Positions 43,577 to 51,922 of a DNA stretch of 64,000 nucleotides are shown here, in pieces. Under the pieces are notes generated by a model that saw only the letters and a list, made by a program, of their open reading frames with translations, was not told the DNA's origin and made no database searches. Both the position numbers and the translations under genes were made by a program. Position 1 is the first letter of the stretch. The number at the start of each line of letters is the position of its first letter. Origin of the DNA: Bog-756 sp035531955 (lineage in GTDB: Bacteria; Actinomycetota; Acidimicrobiia; Acidimicrobiales; RAAP-2). The stretch lies in assembly GCA_035531955.1 (NCBI GenBank), contig DATKRZ010000066.1:1-64000 (forward strand). The letters run 5' to 3'.

Positions 43577-45345
43577 GGGTCGACCCCCGCGGTCTCTGTC
43601 TCGCCGGAGGCCCCGGCCGGCACCTTGGGGCGCCCGGTGCCGGTGTGGAGTGTCCGGTGCTCGGGATGGTTGTAGTCCCAGGTGGGCCGCTCCGAGCGGA
43701 TGGGGGGGAGGTGGGTGTAGTTGTGATGGGGAGGCGGGGACGAGGTGAACCACTCGAGGGCGTGGCCGTCCCAGGGGTTGTCCCCGGCCGGCACCGGTTT
43801 CCGCCACGAGGTGTACAGGTTGACGAGGAAGAACAGGAAGGAGGCCCCGATGATGAATGAGCCGACCGTCGAGATCACGTTGAGGCCGGTCCAGCCGTTG
43901 TCGGGCCGGTAGTCCGCCACCCGCCGGGGCATGCCGTACAGGCCGACCAGGTACTGGGGCATGAAGGTCAGCCAAAAGCCGATGAATAACCCCCAGAAGT
44001 GCAGCTTGCCGAGACGGTCGCTGAGCATCCTCCCGAACATCTTGGGGTACCAGAAGTAGAACCCGGCGAAGCCGGCGAACACGCTGGTGCCGATCAGCAC
44101 CTGGTGGAAGTGGGCCACCACGAAGTAGGTGTCGTGGGTCATGAAGTCGACCGGGGGCGATGCCAGGAGCACGCCGGTGACGCCCCCCATGAGGAAGGCG
44201 AACAGGAACCCGATCGAGAACAGCATCGGGGTCTGGAAGCTCAGCTGGCCGCCCCACATGGTGCCGATCCAGTTGAAGAACTTGATGCCGGTGGGGACCG
44301 CGATGAGATAGGAGAGCAGGGAGAAGAAGGGCAGCAGGACGACGCCGGTGGTGAACATGTGGTGGGCCCACACGCCGGTGGACAGGGCGGCGATCGACAT
44401 GGTGGCGAACACCATGCCCTTGTAGCCGAACAGCGGTTTGCGCGAGAACACCGGGATGACGTCGGTGACCATGCCGAAGTAGGGCAGCGCCAGGATGTAC
44501 ACCTCGGGGTGCCCGAAGAACCAGAAGAGGTGCTGCCACAGCACCGGCACGCCTCCACCCTGCACGGTGAAGATGTGGGTCCCGAAGTGCCGGTCGCAGA
44601 AGAGCATGACCACCGCGCCGAACAGGACGGGGAAGGCGATGAGGATGAGGATGCCGGTCACCAGCATGTTCCACGAGAAGATGGGCACCCGGAACATGGT
44701 CATCCCCGGCGCCCGGAGGTAGAAGATGGTGGCGGCCAGGTTGACACCGGTGAAGATGGCGGAGAACCCGGTGAGTCCGAGGGCCATCAGCCACAGGTCG
44801 GCCCCGGCCCCGGGGGAGTTGATGGCGTTGGACAGCGGGGCGTAGGCCACCCAGCCGAAGCTGGCGGCCCCGCCGGCCACCAGGAAGCCGGACATCATGG
44901 TGATCGAGCCGCCCAGGTACAGCCAGTAGGAGAGGGCGTTCAACCGGGGGAAGGCCATGTCCGGGGCCCCGACCTGGAGCGGCACGATGTAGTTGGCCAG
45001 GCCCCCGAAGGCGAAGGGCCCGGCGAACAGGTACAACATGAGGCTGCCGTGCATGGTGAACAGCTCGTTGTAGGTCTGGAAGGACACCAGCGAGGACGTC
45101 GGGTCGGCCAGCTGGGCCCGCATGACGAGGGCCATGATGCCGGCGATGAAGAACAGCACCAACGAGGTGATCATGTAGCTCTTGCCGATGACCTTGTGGT
45201 CGGTGGAGGTCAGCCAGTTGAGGATCCCGCTGGGACCCTCGTGGTGGGGGTGGCCGCTCTCCCCGTGGGCATCGGGGGCGTGCGCTCCCGGTCCTCCCGG
45301 CGCCTCCGGGGAGACGAGGTCTGGGCGTTCGGTGGTGGTCGTCAT
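43573..45345 (-). CDS. ctaD: cytochrome c oxidase subunit I
   Basis: 590 residues, start ATG 45345 overlapping the ctaC stop. Haem a and a3/CuB ligands are all present: H99 (TMHG), H279 and the cross-linked Y283 (GHPEVY), H328 and H329 (WAHHMFTTG), H412 and H414 (VVAHFHQVL). The presence of the tyrosine indicates an A-type haem-copper oxidase. The N-terminal 40 residues are hydrophilic with a His/Gly/Pro-rich segment (HAPDAHGESGHPHHE), possibly loosely metal-binding. The C-terminal tail after the last helix is Pro/His-rich. It reduces O2 to water and pumps protons. Confidence 0.98.
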   Translation of the reverse strand: MTTTTERPDLVSPEAPGGPGAHAPDAHGESGHPHHEGPSGILNWLTSTDHKVIGKSYMITSLVLFFIAGIMALVMRAQLADPTSSLVSFQTYNELFTMHGSLMLYLFAGPFAFGGLANYIVPLQVGAPDMAFPRLNALSYWLYLGGSITMMSGFLVAGGAASFGWVAYAPLSNAINSPGAGADLWLMALGLTGFSAIFTGVNLAATIFYLRAPGMTMFRVPIFSWNMLVTGILILIAFPVLFGAVVMLFCDRHFGTHIFTVQGGGVPVLWQHLFWFFGHPEVYILALPYFGMVTDVIPVFSRKPLFGYKGMVFATMSIAALSTGVWAHHMFTTGVVLLPFFSLLSYLIAVPTGIKFFNWIGTMWGGQLSFQTPMLFSIGFLFAFLMGGVTGVLLASPPVDFMTHDTYFVVAHFHQVLIGTSVFAGFAGFYFWYPKMFGRMLSDRLGKLHFWGLFIGFWLTFMPQYLVGLYGMPRRVADYRPDNGWTGLNVISTVGSFIIGASFLFFLVNLYTSWRKPVPAGDNPWDGHALEWFTSSPPPHHNYTHLPPIRSERPTWDYNHPEHRTLHTGTGRPKVPAGASGETETAGVDP

Positions 45346-46319
45346 GCGGATCCCCTTGCCGTAGCGGGCGCCGGAGCGGCATTTGCCGGGGTCGGGTGGG
45401 TGGCGATGGGGGGATTGTTCGAGGCCGAGGAGCCCGACCGCGGCAGCGTCTTGCCCGACCCCGCCTGGCTGCTGGCCCACCGGGCGAACGCCGCCGGGGT
45501 CTCCGCCTTCACGCTGAACAGCATCTCGGAGTGGTAGAGGCCGCAGATCTGGGTGCACTGGCCGTTGTAGGTCCCGGTATGGAGGACGTCGATGTCGAAG
45601 ACGTTGGTCACCCCCGGGAGGGCGTAGCGGCTGAAGTTGAAGTCCCGCACGTAGAAGCCGTGGATCACGTCGTCAGAGACCAAGGTGATCTGCACCGTCT
45701 GGTTGGCGGGCACGACCATCTGGGGGCCGTGGCCGCCGGGCCCGTCGGTGGTCTCGCCGGCGACGCCGACGCCGAGTCCGGGGTAGTCGAATCGCCATCC
45801 CCACTGGAACGCCGTCACCCTCACCTCGACCACCGGCTTGCCGGTGGAGGTGACCGTGGCGTTGACGGGGACGACGGCGTCCACATTGTTCTCGGTGAGC
45901 ACGGTGAAGAGGAACAGGACGGCCACGATGAGAATGGGGACGGCGGTGTACAGCACCTCGATCGGGATGCTCTCGTGGAACTGGCGGGGCATCTCGTCGG
46001 AGCGCCTGCGATAGCGGAGCAGCGTCCAGAGGATCAGGAGTGCGACCAGGCCGCCGATGATGATCCCGGTGGTCATCATCGCCGAGTAGAGCTTGAACGT
46101 GTCCTGGGCCTGCTTGGTGGCGCCCCGGCTGGCCCCGTAGGTCGGATAGAAGGTGCACCCGGCCAGCGCCAGCGGTGCCCCGACGGCCAGCGCCGCGGAC
46201 CAGCGCGACCGGTTCCGGCGTGGGGGGCGGGGTGGCGAACCCTGGCCGGTTGGGGGGACCGGTGCCGCCTGCCCGTCACCCCGTGCCGGGGGTGGGAAAC
46301 CGGTTGTGATCGCTTTCAC
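45342..46319 (-). CDS. ctaC: cytochrome c oxidase subunit II, lipoprotein
   Basis: 325 residues from GTG 46319. A lipobox LALAGC gives lipidation at C55; the preceding 40 residues are unusually long and Pro/Gly/Arg-rich for a signal peptide. Two membrane helices (about 82-103 and 123-142) precede the cupredoxin domain. The CuA ligands are H221, C256, C260, H264 and M267 (GQCTQICGLYHSEM), with the aromatic path FQWGWRFDYPG. No cytochrome c domain is fused. TAGTGT lies 7 bases before the start. The stop overlaps the ctaD ATG. Confidence 0.97.
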   Translation of the reverse strand: MKAITTGFPPPARGDGQAAPVPPTGQGSPPRPPRRNRSRWSAALAVGAPLALAGCTFYPTYGASRGATKQAQDTFKLYSAMMTTGIIIGGLVALLILWTLLRYRRRSDEMPRQFHESIPIEVLYTAVPILIVAVLFLFTVLTENNVDAVVPVNATVTSTGKPVVEVRVTAFQWGWRFDYPGLGVGVAGETTDGPGGHGPQMVVPANQTVQITLVSDDVIHGFYVRDFNFSRYALPGVTNVFDIDVLHTGTYNGQCTQICGLYHSEMLFSVKAETPAAFARWASSQAGSGKTLPRSGSSASNNPPIATHPTPANAAPAPATARGSA

Positions 46320-46326
46320 GGCGATG

Positions 46327-46332
46327 ACACTA
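46327..46332 (-). promoter_or_regulatory. candidate -10 element for leaderless ctaC
   Basis: Minus-strand TAGTGT ends 7 bases before the ctaC GTG (46319); no ribosome site lies between. Confidence 0.4.
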
Positions 46333-46424
46333 GTGGGCCGCGGACCACAATTAGAAGTTCGGAACGGGCACCGATCGGGCCGAGCGAATGCCCTGTTCAG
46401 GCCCGTGCACGCCGGGGGCTGCGC

Positions 46425-47774
46425 TCAGGTCGGCGGGGCCGGTCGGCGGTCGCCCGATTCGCGCGCCGCCCACGAGAACACCCCGTGGGCCATCGTCGAC
46501 GACGCGGCGTCGGCCCGCCGGGTGAACACGGTCCGCCGCGCCTCTTGGACCCCGAGGTCCTCCGGTGCGGCCAGCCACGCGAGCTCCGCCAGGTGCCCGG
46601 CCAGGCGCATGGCCGGGCTCTCGGAGCCGTCCGGAGGATCGACGCCATCGGCCTCCCGTCCGTCCGGGGGGGCGTCGATCAGGGACAGGGCCCGGTCGGC
46701 CAGGGCTCCCGCACCCCCGGCCAGATCGGCCAGCTCGAGGGCCAGGGCCCGCTCAGGGGCAGGCTTGAGCGTGGCGGGGTTCCCGTCCCACCAGCCTCCG
46801 TAGAGGCGCCATACCGTCCGCACGACGAACTCGGGCTCGTCGTAGACCGGCTGCAGGTAGGGGCGCTCCATCAGCCGGTCCGGGGCCTTCACGGTGTGGA
46901 TCACCTCGTCGAGGCGGGCGCCCCGGTTCATCAGGGCCAGGGTCTGTTCCACCAGCGACTCGAGGAGCTCGGCCGTCTCGGCGAGGGCCCGGCGGACCCG
47001 ATCCTCGCCGACCACCGGGTAGCCGTGGCCGGGCAGGAGCACCTGCGGGCCGGCGCCCGGGGTGTCGAACAGCGCAAGCATCCGGCGGAGGGCATCGGCC
47101 CACTCGAGCGGGTAGCGCTGGACCTTCTGGGGATTGCCGGCGTTGGGGGACGCCCAGATGAACAAGTCGCCGCAGCACAGCACCCGGTGGTCGGGGAACC
47201 ACGTCCAGGTGTGGTCGTCGGTCTCCCCTTTGGCGTGGTGGAGCTCGGCCCTGGTGCCGCCGACGGTGAGATCGAGCCGGTCGCGGTAGGTGCGGTCGGG
47301 GTACCGGTACTCGGTGGGCCACTGCAGCGACTCGATGTCGAACTGCCGCCGGTTGATGATGGTGTTGTAGCCGGCGGTGCGGATGTACCGGTCGAAGCGG
47401 GCGGGCAGCGCCTCGTGGGCGACGACCACCGGAGCGGGCCAGCGGGCCTGCTCCGACTCCGAGGCCCACACCGGCACCCCGAACACGTGGTCGATGTGAC
47501 CGTGTGAGTAGACGGCGGTGTTCAGCCGGTCCGGCGACCAACCCCTGAGGATCCGGTGGATGTCGGCGGCCATGAACTCGCTTCCGGTGTCCACCAGTAC
47601 CAGACCGTCGTCGGTGCTGACGGCCGACACGTTGGCGAACGACGGGACGAAGGCCACCCCCCCGGCCACCTCGGCGAGCCCGGGTGACGGGCGCAGAGGG
47701 TGCAACTCGGTGGTGGAGACCTCGCCCCGCCACAGCCGGTCGGCCACGGCCAACACGTCCTCGGTCTGCTCCAT
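46425..47774 (-). CDS. alkyl-sulfatase-like MBL-fold hydrolase
   Basis: 449 residues, GGAGGAG upstream of the ATG. Metallo-beta-lactamase fold with the zinc motif SHGHIDH (H91, H93, D95, H96), VLVDTGSEF before it, and later zinc ligands in HHAKGETDDHTW and LLPGHG. Residues about 300-400 contain PYLQPVYDEPEFVVRTVWRLYGGWWDGNPATLKPAPERALALELADLAGG, split between two helices, the alkyl-sulfatase dimerisation segment. The C-terminus resembles the region preceding an SCP2-like domain but is short. Relatives hydrolyse sulfate esters such as SDS; the substrate here is unknown. Confidence 0.88.
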   Translation of the reverse strand: MEQTEDVLAVADRLWRGEVSTTELHPLRPSPGLAEVAGGVAFVPSFANVSAVSTDDGLVLVDTGSEFMAADIHRILRGWSPDRLNTAVYSHGHIDHVFGVPVWASESEQARWPAPVVVAHEALPARFDRYIRTAGYNTIINRRQFDIESLQWPTEYRYPDRTYRDRLDLTVGGTRAELHHAKGETDDHTWTWFPDHRVLCCGDLFIWASPNAGNPQKVQRYPLEWADALRRMLALFDTPGAGPQVLLPGHGYPVVGEDRVRRALAETAELLESLVEQTLALMNRGARLDEVIHTVKAPDRLMERPYLQPVYDEPEFVVRTVWRLYGGWWDGNPATLKPAPERALALELADLAGGAGALADRALSLIDAPPDGREADGVDPPDGSESPAMRLAGHLAELAWLAAPEDLGVQEARRTVFTRRADAASSTMAHGVFSWAARESGDRRPAPPT

Positions 47775-47787
47775 GCGCTCCTCCTCG

Positions 47788-48513
47788 CTACCGGGCCGGA
47801 TCTTCGGGGCCGTCGGGGCGGGACGTCACCCGCCCGGTAAGCCGGCCCGCACTGCGGATCGACCTTCTGATCCGGGCCCCGGCCACCGGCCGGTGCCGGG
47901 CGGCCGCCCGCCTCCCCGACGCGGCCGCGATGCCGGCGGTCCGGCCCAGCCAACGGGCGGTGGCGCCCCCCGGGGCGACGCCCGAGGAGCGGTGGCCGGG
48001 GGAACCCGAGCTCGGGGGTTCCGGGGCGGGGGCCGGGGGTGGCTCCGGGGTGGCGCCCGGCACGACCACGGTGGCCCTGGCGTCGATGAACGCGGACCCG
48101 CGGCGGGACGGGCTCACGGAGCGGGCCGTATCCGACAGGCGGGTGAACGTGGCCAGCCGCATGAGCCCGATGGCCCCGAACTCGAGGACGATGATCCCCT
48201 CGATGTCCGGCCGGAGGGCGGGGATGACCGGGCCGACGGCCATGATGCCGGCGGCGGCCATGACCAGGACCAGATGCAGTCGTTCGCCGCAGATCCTGAC
48301 GATTCCGAGTGGCCCGCGGGCGGTCACCGCCAGGGCGGCGAAGGTGGCGGCCGCGGCCACCAGGAGCCCGGCGTTGGAGACGTGGACCGAGACGTCGACA
48401 AAGACGAGCGCCACCACCAACTCGGTGACCTGCAGCACCCAGAACGGGAGCCACCGGTTCCGGACCGTCGCCCGGGGTGGGGCGGGCGTCCCCGGCCCGG
48501 CCCGCTCACTCAC
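47788..48513 (-). CDS. hypothetical membrane protein
   Basis: 241 residues, family not recognised. Four hydrophobic segments (about 23-42, 45-63, 80-100, 105-121) are followed by a long, disordered, Pro/Ala/Gly and Arg-rich cytoplasmic tail (about 135-241). Start ATG 48513. It sits 19 bases downstream of tatA on the same strand and just before the MBL hydrolase, so the three may be co-transcribed, but no function follows from that. Confidence 0.68.
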   Translation of the reverse strand: MSERAGPGTPAPPRATVRNRWLPFWVLQVTELVVALVFVDVSVHVSNAGLLVAAAATFAALAVTARGPLGIVRICGERLHLVLVMAAAGIMAVGPVIPALRPDIEGIIVLEFGAIGLMRLATFTRLSDTARSVSPSRRGSAFIDARATVVVPGATPEPPPAPAPEPPSSGSPGHRSSGVAPGGATARWLGRTAGIAAASGRRAAARHRPVAGARIRRSIRSAGRLTGRVTSRPDGPEDPAR

Positions 48514-48532
48514 CGGCGCGGCGCGGCCACGG

Positions 48533-48826
48533 CTACGAGGATGGGCCCGGGGCGCCTTCGACCGGAGGCGGCGCCTGGGCGACCGGTGGGGCCGCCGGTG
48601 TCGGCGGACTCACCGCCGCGGGAGGCGCGGCCTCGGCCAGCGACTTGGTGCCCTTCCCGTCCTCCGACGAGCCCTCTTCGATGCCCTTCTTGAATTCCTT
48701 CTGGGCCGAGCCCAGCGATCGGGCCAGCTTGGGGATCTGGGTGGATCCGAACAGCACGAGGACCACCACGATCAGGATGATGATGCCGTCCACGCCGAAA
48801 ATCTCTGCTGAGGGCCCAAAGTGCAC
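48533..48826 (-). CDS. tatA: twin-arginine translocase subunit TatA
   Basis: 97 residues from GTG 48826, chosen because AAGGAGG lies 8 bases upstream. The typical TatA layout is visible: a short helix IIILIVVVLVLFG (about 14-27), the hinge FGSTQIPKLARSLGSAQKEFKKG with the amphipathic helix, and an Ala/Pro-rich tail. TatA multimers form the pore of the Tat export system. No tatC or tatB neighbour is present; the hypothetical membrane-protein gene follows 19 bases downstream. Confidence 0.9.
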   Translation of the reverse strand: MHFGPSAEIFGVDGIIILIVVVLVLFGSTQIPKLARSLGSAQKEFKKGIEEGSSEDGKGTKSLAEAAPPAAVSPPTPAAPPVAQAPPPVEGAPGPSS

Positions 48827-48949
48827 GGTGGTGCCTCCTTCGTCGACTGCTCTTGCCAGGTTAGACCTGTCCGCCCAGGCCCGCTGCACGGCCCCTTGCC
48901 CCGGTATTCGGCACCGGGCCCGGCCCGGATGGGAACGGCGCCCTGGCGC

Positions 48950-49390
48950 TCATCCGCCCAGGAACACCCCGAGGCACAGGGCGGCCACCGAGGCCGCGGC
49001 CCCGATGGCGCCCCAGACGGCCAAGGCCGTCTTGGTCGTGGCCCGCTGGTGGAGGAACACCGCCACCCCGGCCAACACGACCACGGCGATCTTGACAATC
49101 AGGACGGTCTTCCAGGTCGAGGACGCATCCTTGACCGTGAGGGCACCGATGTTCCAGAAGCCGGTGATCACCAGCACCCCGTAGGCCGGCCACAGCAGGC
49201 GTCCGAAGGCACGCGCCACCGTCTTCGGAGCGTCTGCTCCGAGGGAGCGGATGGTAGGGAGCAGACCGGCCACCGTGAACTGCCCGCCCACCCAGATGGT
49301 GGCGGCAAGCACGTGGAGGATCAAGCGGAAGCCGCCGAGCCCGCCGGCCAGGGAGGGCACGGAGGTGCCCCCGGGCCCGAGGGCCGTCAC
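48950..49390 (-). CDS. CopD-like four-helix membrane protein
   Basis: 146 residues from GTG 49390, the first usual start after the preceding stop. Four helices: LILHVLAATIWVGGQFTVAG (about 23-42), a second around WPAYGVLVITGFWNIGAL, then IVKIAVVVLAGVAVFLHQRA and a last Ala/Val-rich one. The first helix with H-x(4)-I-W-V-G-G resembles the CopD/DUF4149 class of copper-resistance or haem-membrane proteins. The longer frame to 49540 overlaps the enoyl-CoA hydratase gene and is probably shadow. Function inferred weakly. Confidence 0.68.
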   Translation of the reverse strand: MTALGPGGTSVPSLAGGLGGFRLILHVLAATIWVGGQFTVAGLLPTIRSLGADAPKTVARAFGRLLWPAYGVLVITGFWNIGALTVKDASSTWKTVLIVKIAVVVLAGVAVFLHQRATTKTALAVWGAIGAAASVAALCLGVFLGG

Positions 49391-49431
49391 CTCGGTGACC
49401 CACCCCGGCGGCCCGCCGAGCCGGGGGTCAC

Positions 49432-50202
49432 CTACTTTCCCGACCAGTTGGGCTTGCGCTTCTCGGCGAAGGCGATCGGGCCCTCCTGGGCGTCGGCCGA
49501 GCCGAACACCTCGGGAACGGCGGCGTTGTTGACGGCCCACCCCTCCGCATCGGGGAGCTCGCCGGCCTGCTTCATCACCCGCTTGGAGGCGCGCACGGCC
49601 AGCGGCGCGTTCTCGGCGATGGTGCCGGCCAGGGCGAGGGCCTCTGCCATCAATCGGTCCCGCGGGACCACCCGGTTGATCAGGCCGAGGTCGAGGGCCC
49701 TCCGGGCGTCGATCGGCTCCCCGGTGAGGGCGAGCTCGAGGGCGATGGCCGGGGGGATCCGCTTGGGCAGGCGGATCAGGGCGCCGGCGGCGGCCATGAG
49801 GCCGCGCTTCACCTCGGGGATGCCGAAGGTGGCCTCCTCGACGGCCACCACCAGGTCGCAGGAGAGCATGATCTCGCAGCCGCCGGCCAGCGCCGACCCG
49901 TTGACGGCGGCGATGATCGGCTTGGAGAAGTCACGCTGGGCCAGGCCCCCGAAGCCACCCTTCGCCCCCATGATGTCGCCCGCCTCGCCGGCTGTGAACG
50001 CCTTCAGGTCCATCCCCGCACTGAACGCCTTGTCCCCGCTGCCGGTCACGATGACCACCCAGCAGTCGTCGTCGGCGTCGAGCTCGTCGAAGGCGGACGC
50101 GAACCCCCGCGACACGGCCCCGTTGATGGCGTTGCGGGCCTCGGGCCGGTTGATGGTCAGGATCTCGATGTGACCCTGGCGTTCGCGGAGCACTTCGGGC
50201 AC
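49432..50202 (-). CDS. enoyl-CoA hydratase/isomerase family protein
   Basis: 256 residues from GTG 50202, preceded by GGGAGG. Crotonase fold: the oxyanion-hole segment AFSAGMDLKAF (59-69) and NGSALAGGCEIMLSCDL (101-117). Both catalytic glutamates are present, E110 (GGCE) and E130 (FGIPEVKRG), so hydratase activity is plausible. The C-terminus (FAEKRKPNWSGK) is typical. It lies 23 bases after the thiolase-like gene on the same strand, so the pair probably works in acyl-CoA metabolism. The exact substrate chain length is unknown. Confidence 0.93.
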   Translation of the reverse strand: MPEVLRERQGHIEILTINRPEARNAINGAVSRGFASAFDELDADDDCWVVIVTGSGDKAFSAGMDLKAFTAGEAGDIMGAKGGFGGLAQRDFSKPIIAAVNGSALAGGCEIMLSCDLVVAVEEATFGIPEVKRGLMAAAGALIRLPKRIPPAIALELALTGEPIDARRALDLGLINRVVPRDRLMAEALALAGTIAENAPLAVRASKRVMKQAGELPDAEGWAVNNAAVPEVFGSADAQEGPIAFAEKRKPNWSGK

Positions 50203-50225
50203 GGTGGCCTCCCTCTCTGCTGGTC

Positions 50226-51776
50226 TCAGCCTGTCGCCAGACGGTAGCGCGCCGTGCCCCCCTGCACGACGACCGGCGATCCGACGAGCCCGGGGACATC
50301 GAGCCCACCCATGGCCGCGACCACCTCGTCGTCCGCCGCGGCCAGGGCCATGTGCGGGCCGTCGGGGAGCTGCACGATCAGGGGCGCTCCGGTGGGGGCG
50401 CCTTCGTTGTCCCGGATCACGGTGGCGGCGACCACGGTGGCCGAGGTGGGGGCGTCGACCTCGAGGACCGTCGCCACCGCGGAGGCGTCGATCCGCGACT
50501 GATCGGTGGCGGTGTCTCCCCGGTGGAAGCCCTCGGGCGGGGGTCCGGAGCCGTACACGCCGAGCGCGTGCTTGGTGACGAACCATCCGAGCCCGGTAGC
50601 CAGGCCGAGCCTCGGCGCCGTCGCCCGGGTGCCGGGTCCTGGCCCGTCCCGAAGGGCGTCGGTGACGGCCGCGATCCCGTGGGTCGTGTAGTTGTTGCCG
50701 GGGCCGCCGAAATAGGGGAGCCCGCCGGTGGCGGTGAGTCCCCTGGCGTCACCGAGGCCGATGCAGAGGGCGTCGGCGGCCAGCTCGACTGCGGAGGGGA
50801 AGCACGAGTAGATGTCGAGCACCTCGACGTCGTCGATACCGACGGCGGATCCCGGGCCGGCGGCCGCCGATGCCGCCGCGAAGGCGGCGCGCCCGGCCGC
50901 GGCGATGGCCGGGGAACGGCCGGGGTCGGGGCGGGCCACCGGAAACCGGACGTCGACGGCCTCTGCCCCCGACCAGATGAACACGGCCCGGTCGGCCACG
51001 CCGGCCCGACGGGCCGCGGCGAGCGAGCAGACGACCAGGGCGGCCCCCTGGTCCGATCCGAGGAAGGCGGTCATCCGCTTGGTGTACGGCTCGCAGACGA
51101 TGCGGTTGTCGGGGCCGGGCGTGGCGATGGCCCGGGCGGTCCGGGCCTCGGGGAACCAGGCATAGGGGTTGGCCGCGGCCACCCGGGTGAACGGGGCCAG
51201 CATCTCGCCCATGACCCGGCGGTGGGCTGGCGCGTCGCGGCCCGCCCGGGCCGCCACCACGCTCTCGAACAGGGGGTAGACGTGCACCGGGGCCATGAGG
51301 CCGATGGCCGACTCGGCGGGACCGACCCCGGGCAGGTCGTCGCCGACCACCGGGTCGGGAGGATCCTCGGCGGCCCCGGGAGGGGGGGCCATCCCGGCGG
51401 CCCGCCGGGCGCGGGAGGATCTGATGGCCTCGGCGCCGGCGATGACCGTGGCCGACAGGGAGCCCCCGGCGATGTCGGATGCCGCCCGGCTGACCAGCCA
51501 CTGTGGGGAGTTGCCACCGATGGTGGTCGTCTCACGGCCGGCCCCCCCGACGCCGATGCGCCGGGCCAGCTCGGCGGCCGGGGCCGGGCCGGCGCGGGTC
51601 ATGATGTTGACCACCGACAGCCGTTGGACGGCACTCCGGAGCCGGGGCACATCGCAGAGGGCCGCCTCGCAGGCCCGCTCCATCAGGTCCACCGGGGTCA
51701 CCATCTCGTTCCGCTCGATGGACTGCCCCGACGCGATGACGACCGGAATGCGTTCGGGGTCGTGGGCGGGGGTCAT
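50226..51776 (-). CDS. thiolase-like protein lacking the nucleophilic cysteine
   Basis: 516 residues from ATG 51776; a longer frame starts at 51821. Thiolase fold: PVVIASGQSIERNE at the N-terminus, VLDIYSCFPSAVELA and GGLPYFGGPGNNYTTHGIAAV in the C-terminal half. The position of the reactive Cys of the N-terminal thiolase half reads GGNSPQ (87-92), without Cys, and no CxG motif is seen at the end. The last 80 residues look like an OB-fold addition. This combination fits the mycobacterial thiolase-like protein (TLP1) type, whose biochemical role is not established. The enoyl-CoA hydratase gene follows 23 bases on. Confidence 0.82.
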   Translation of the reverse strand: MTPAHDPERIPVVIASGQSIERNEMVTPVDLMERACEAALCDVPRLRSAVQRLSVVNIMTRAGPAPAAELARRIGVGGAGRETTTIGGNSPQWLVSRAASDIAGGSLSATVIAGAEAIRSSRARRAAGMAPPPGAAEDPPDPVVGDDLPGVGPAESAIGLMAPVHVYPLFESVVAARAGRDAPAHRRVMGEMLAPFTRVAAANPYAWFPEARTARAIATPGPDNRIVCEPYTKRMTAFLGSDQGAALVVCSLAAARRAGVADRAVFIWSGAEAVDVRFPVARPDPGRSPAIAAAGRAAFAAASAAAGPGSAVGIDDVEVLDIYSCFPSAVELAADALCIGLGDARGLTATGGLPYFGGPGNNYTTHGIAAVTDALRDGPGPGTRATAPRLGLATGLGWFVTKHALGVYGSGPPPEGFHRGDTATDQSRIDASAVATVLEVDAPTSATVVAATVIRDNEGAPTGAPLIVQLPDGPHMALAAADDEVVAAMGGLDVPGLVGSPVVVQGGTARYRLATG

Positions 51777-51922
51777 GGTCGGGTGGGGGACTGGGGCTGG
51801 TCCCGGGGCGCAAGCTACCATCGCCCTCCGGTGGGCAGCACCGGCCTACGGCGGCCGGCCCGGGCCCGCCGGCACCTACCGACCGGTCCTCCAGGGGCCG
51901 GCGGAACCCGAACGGAACCCGA

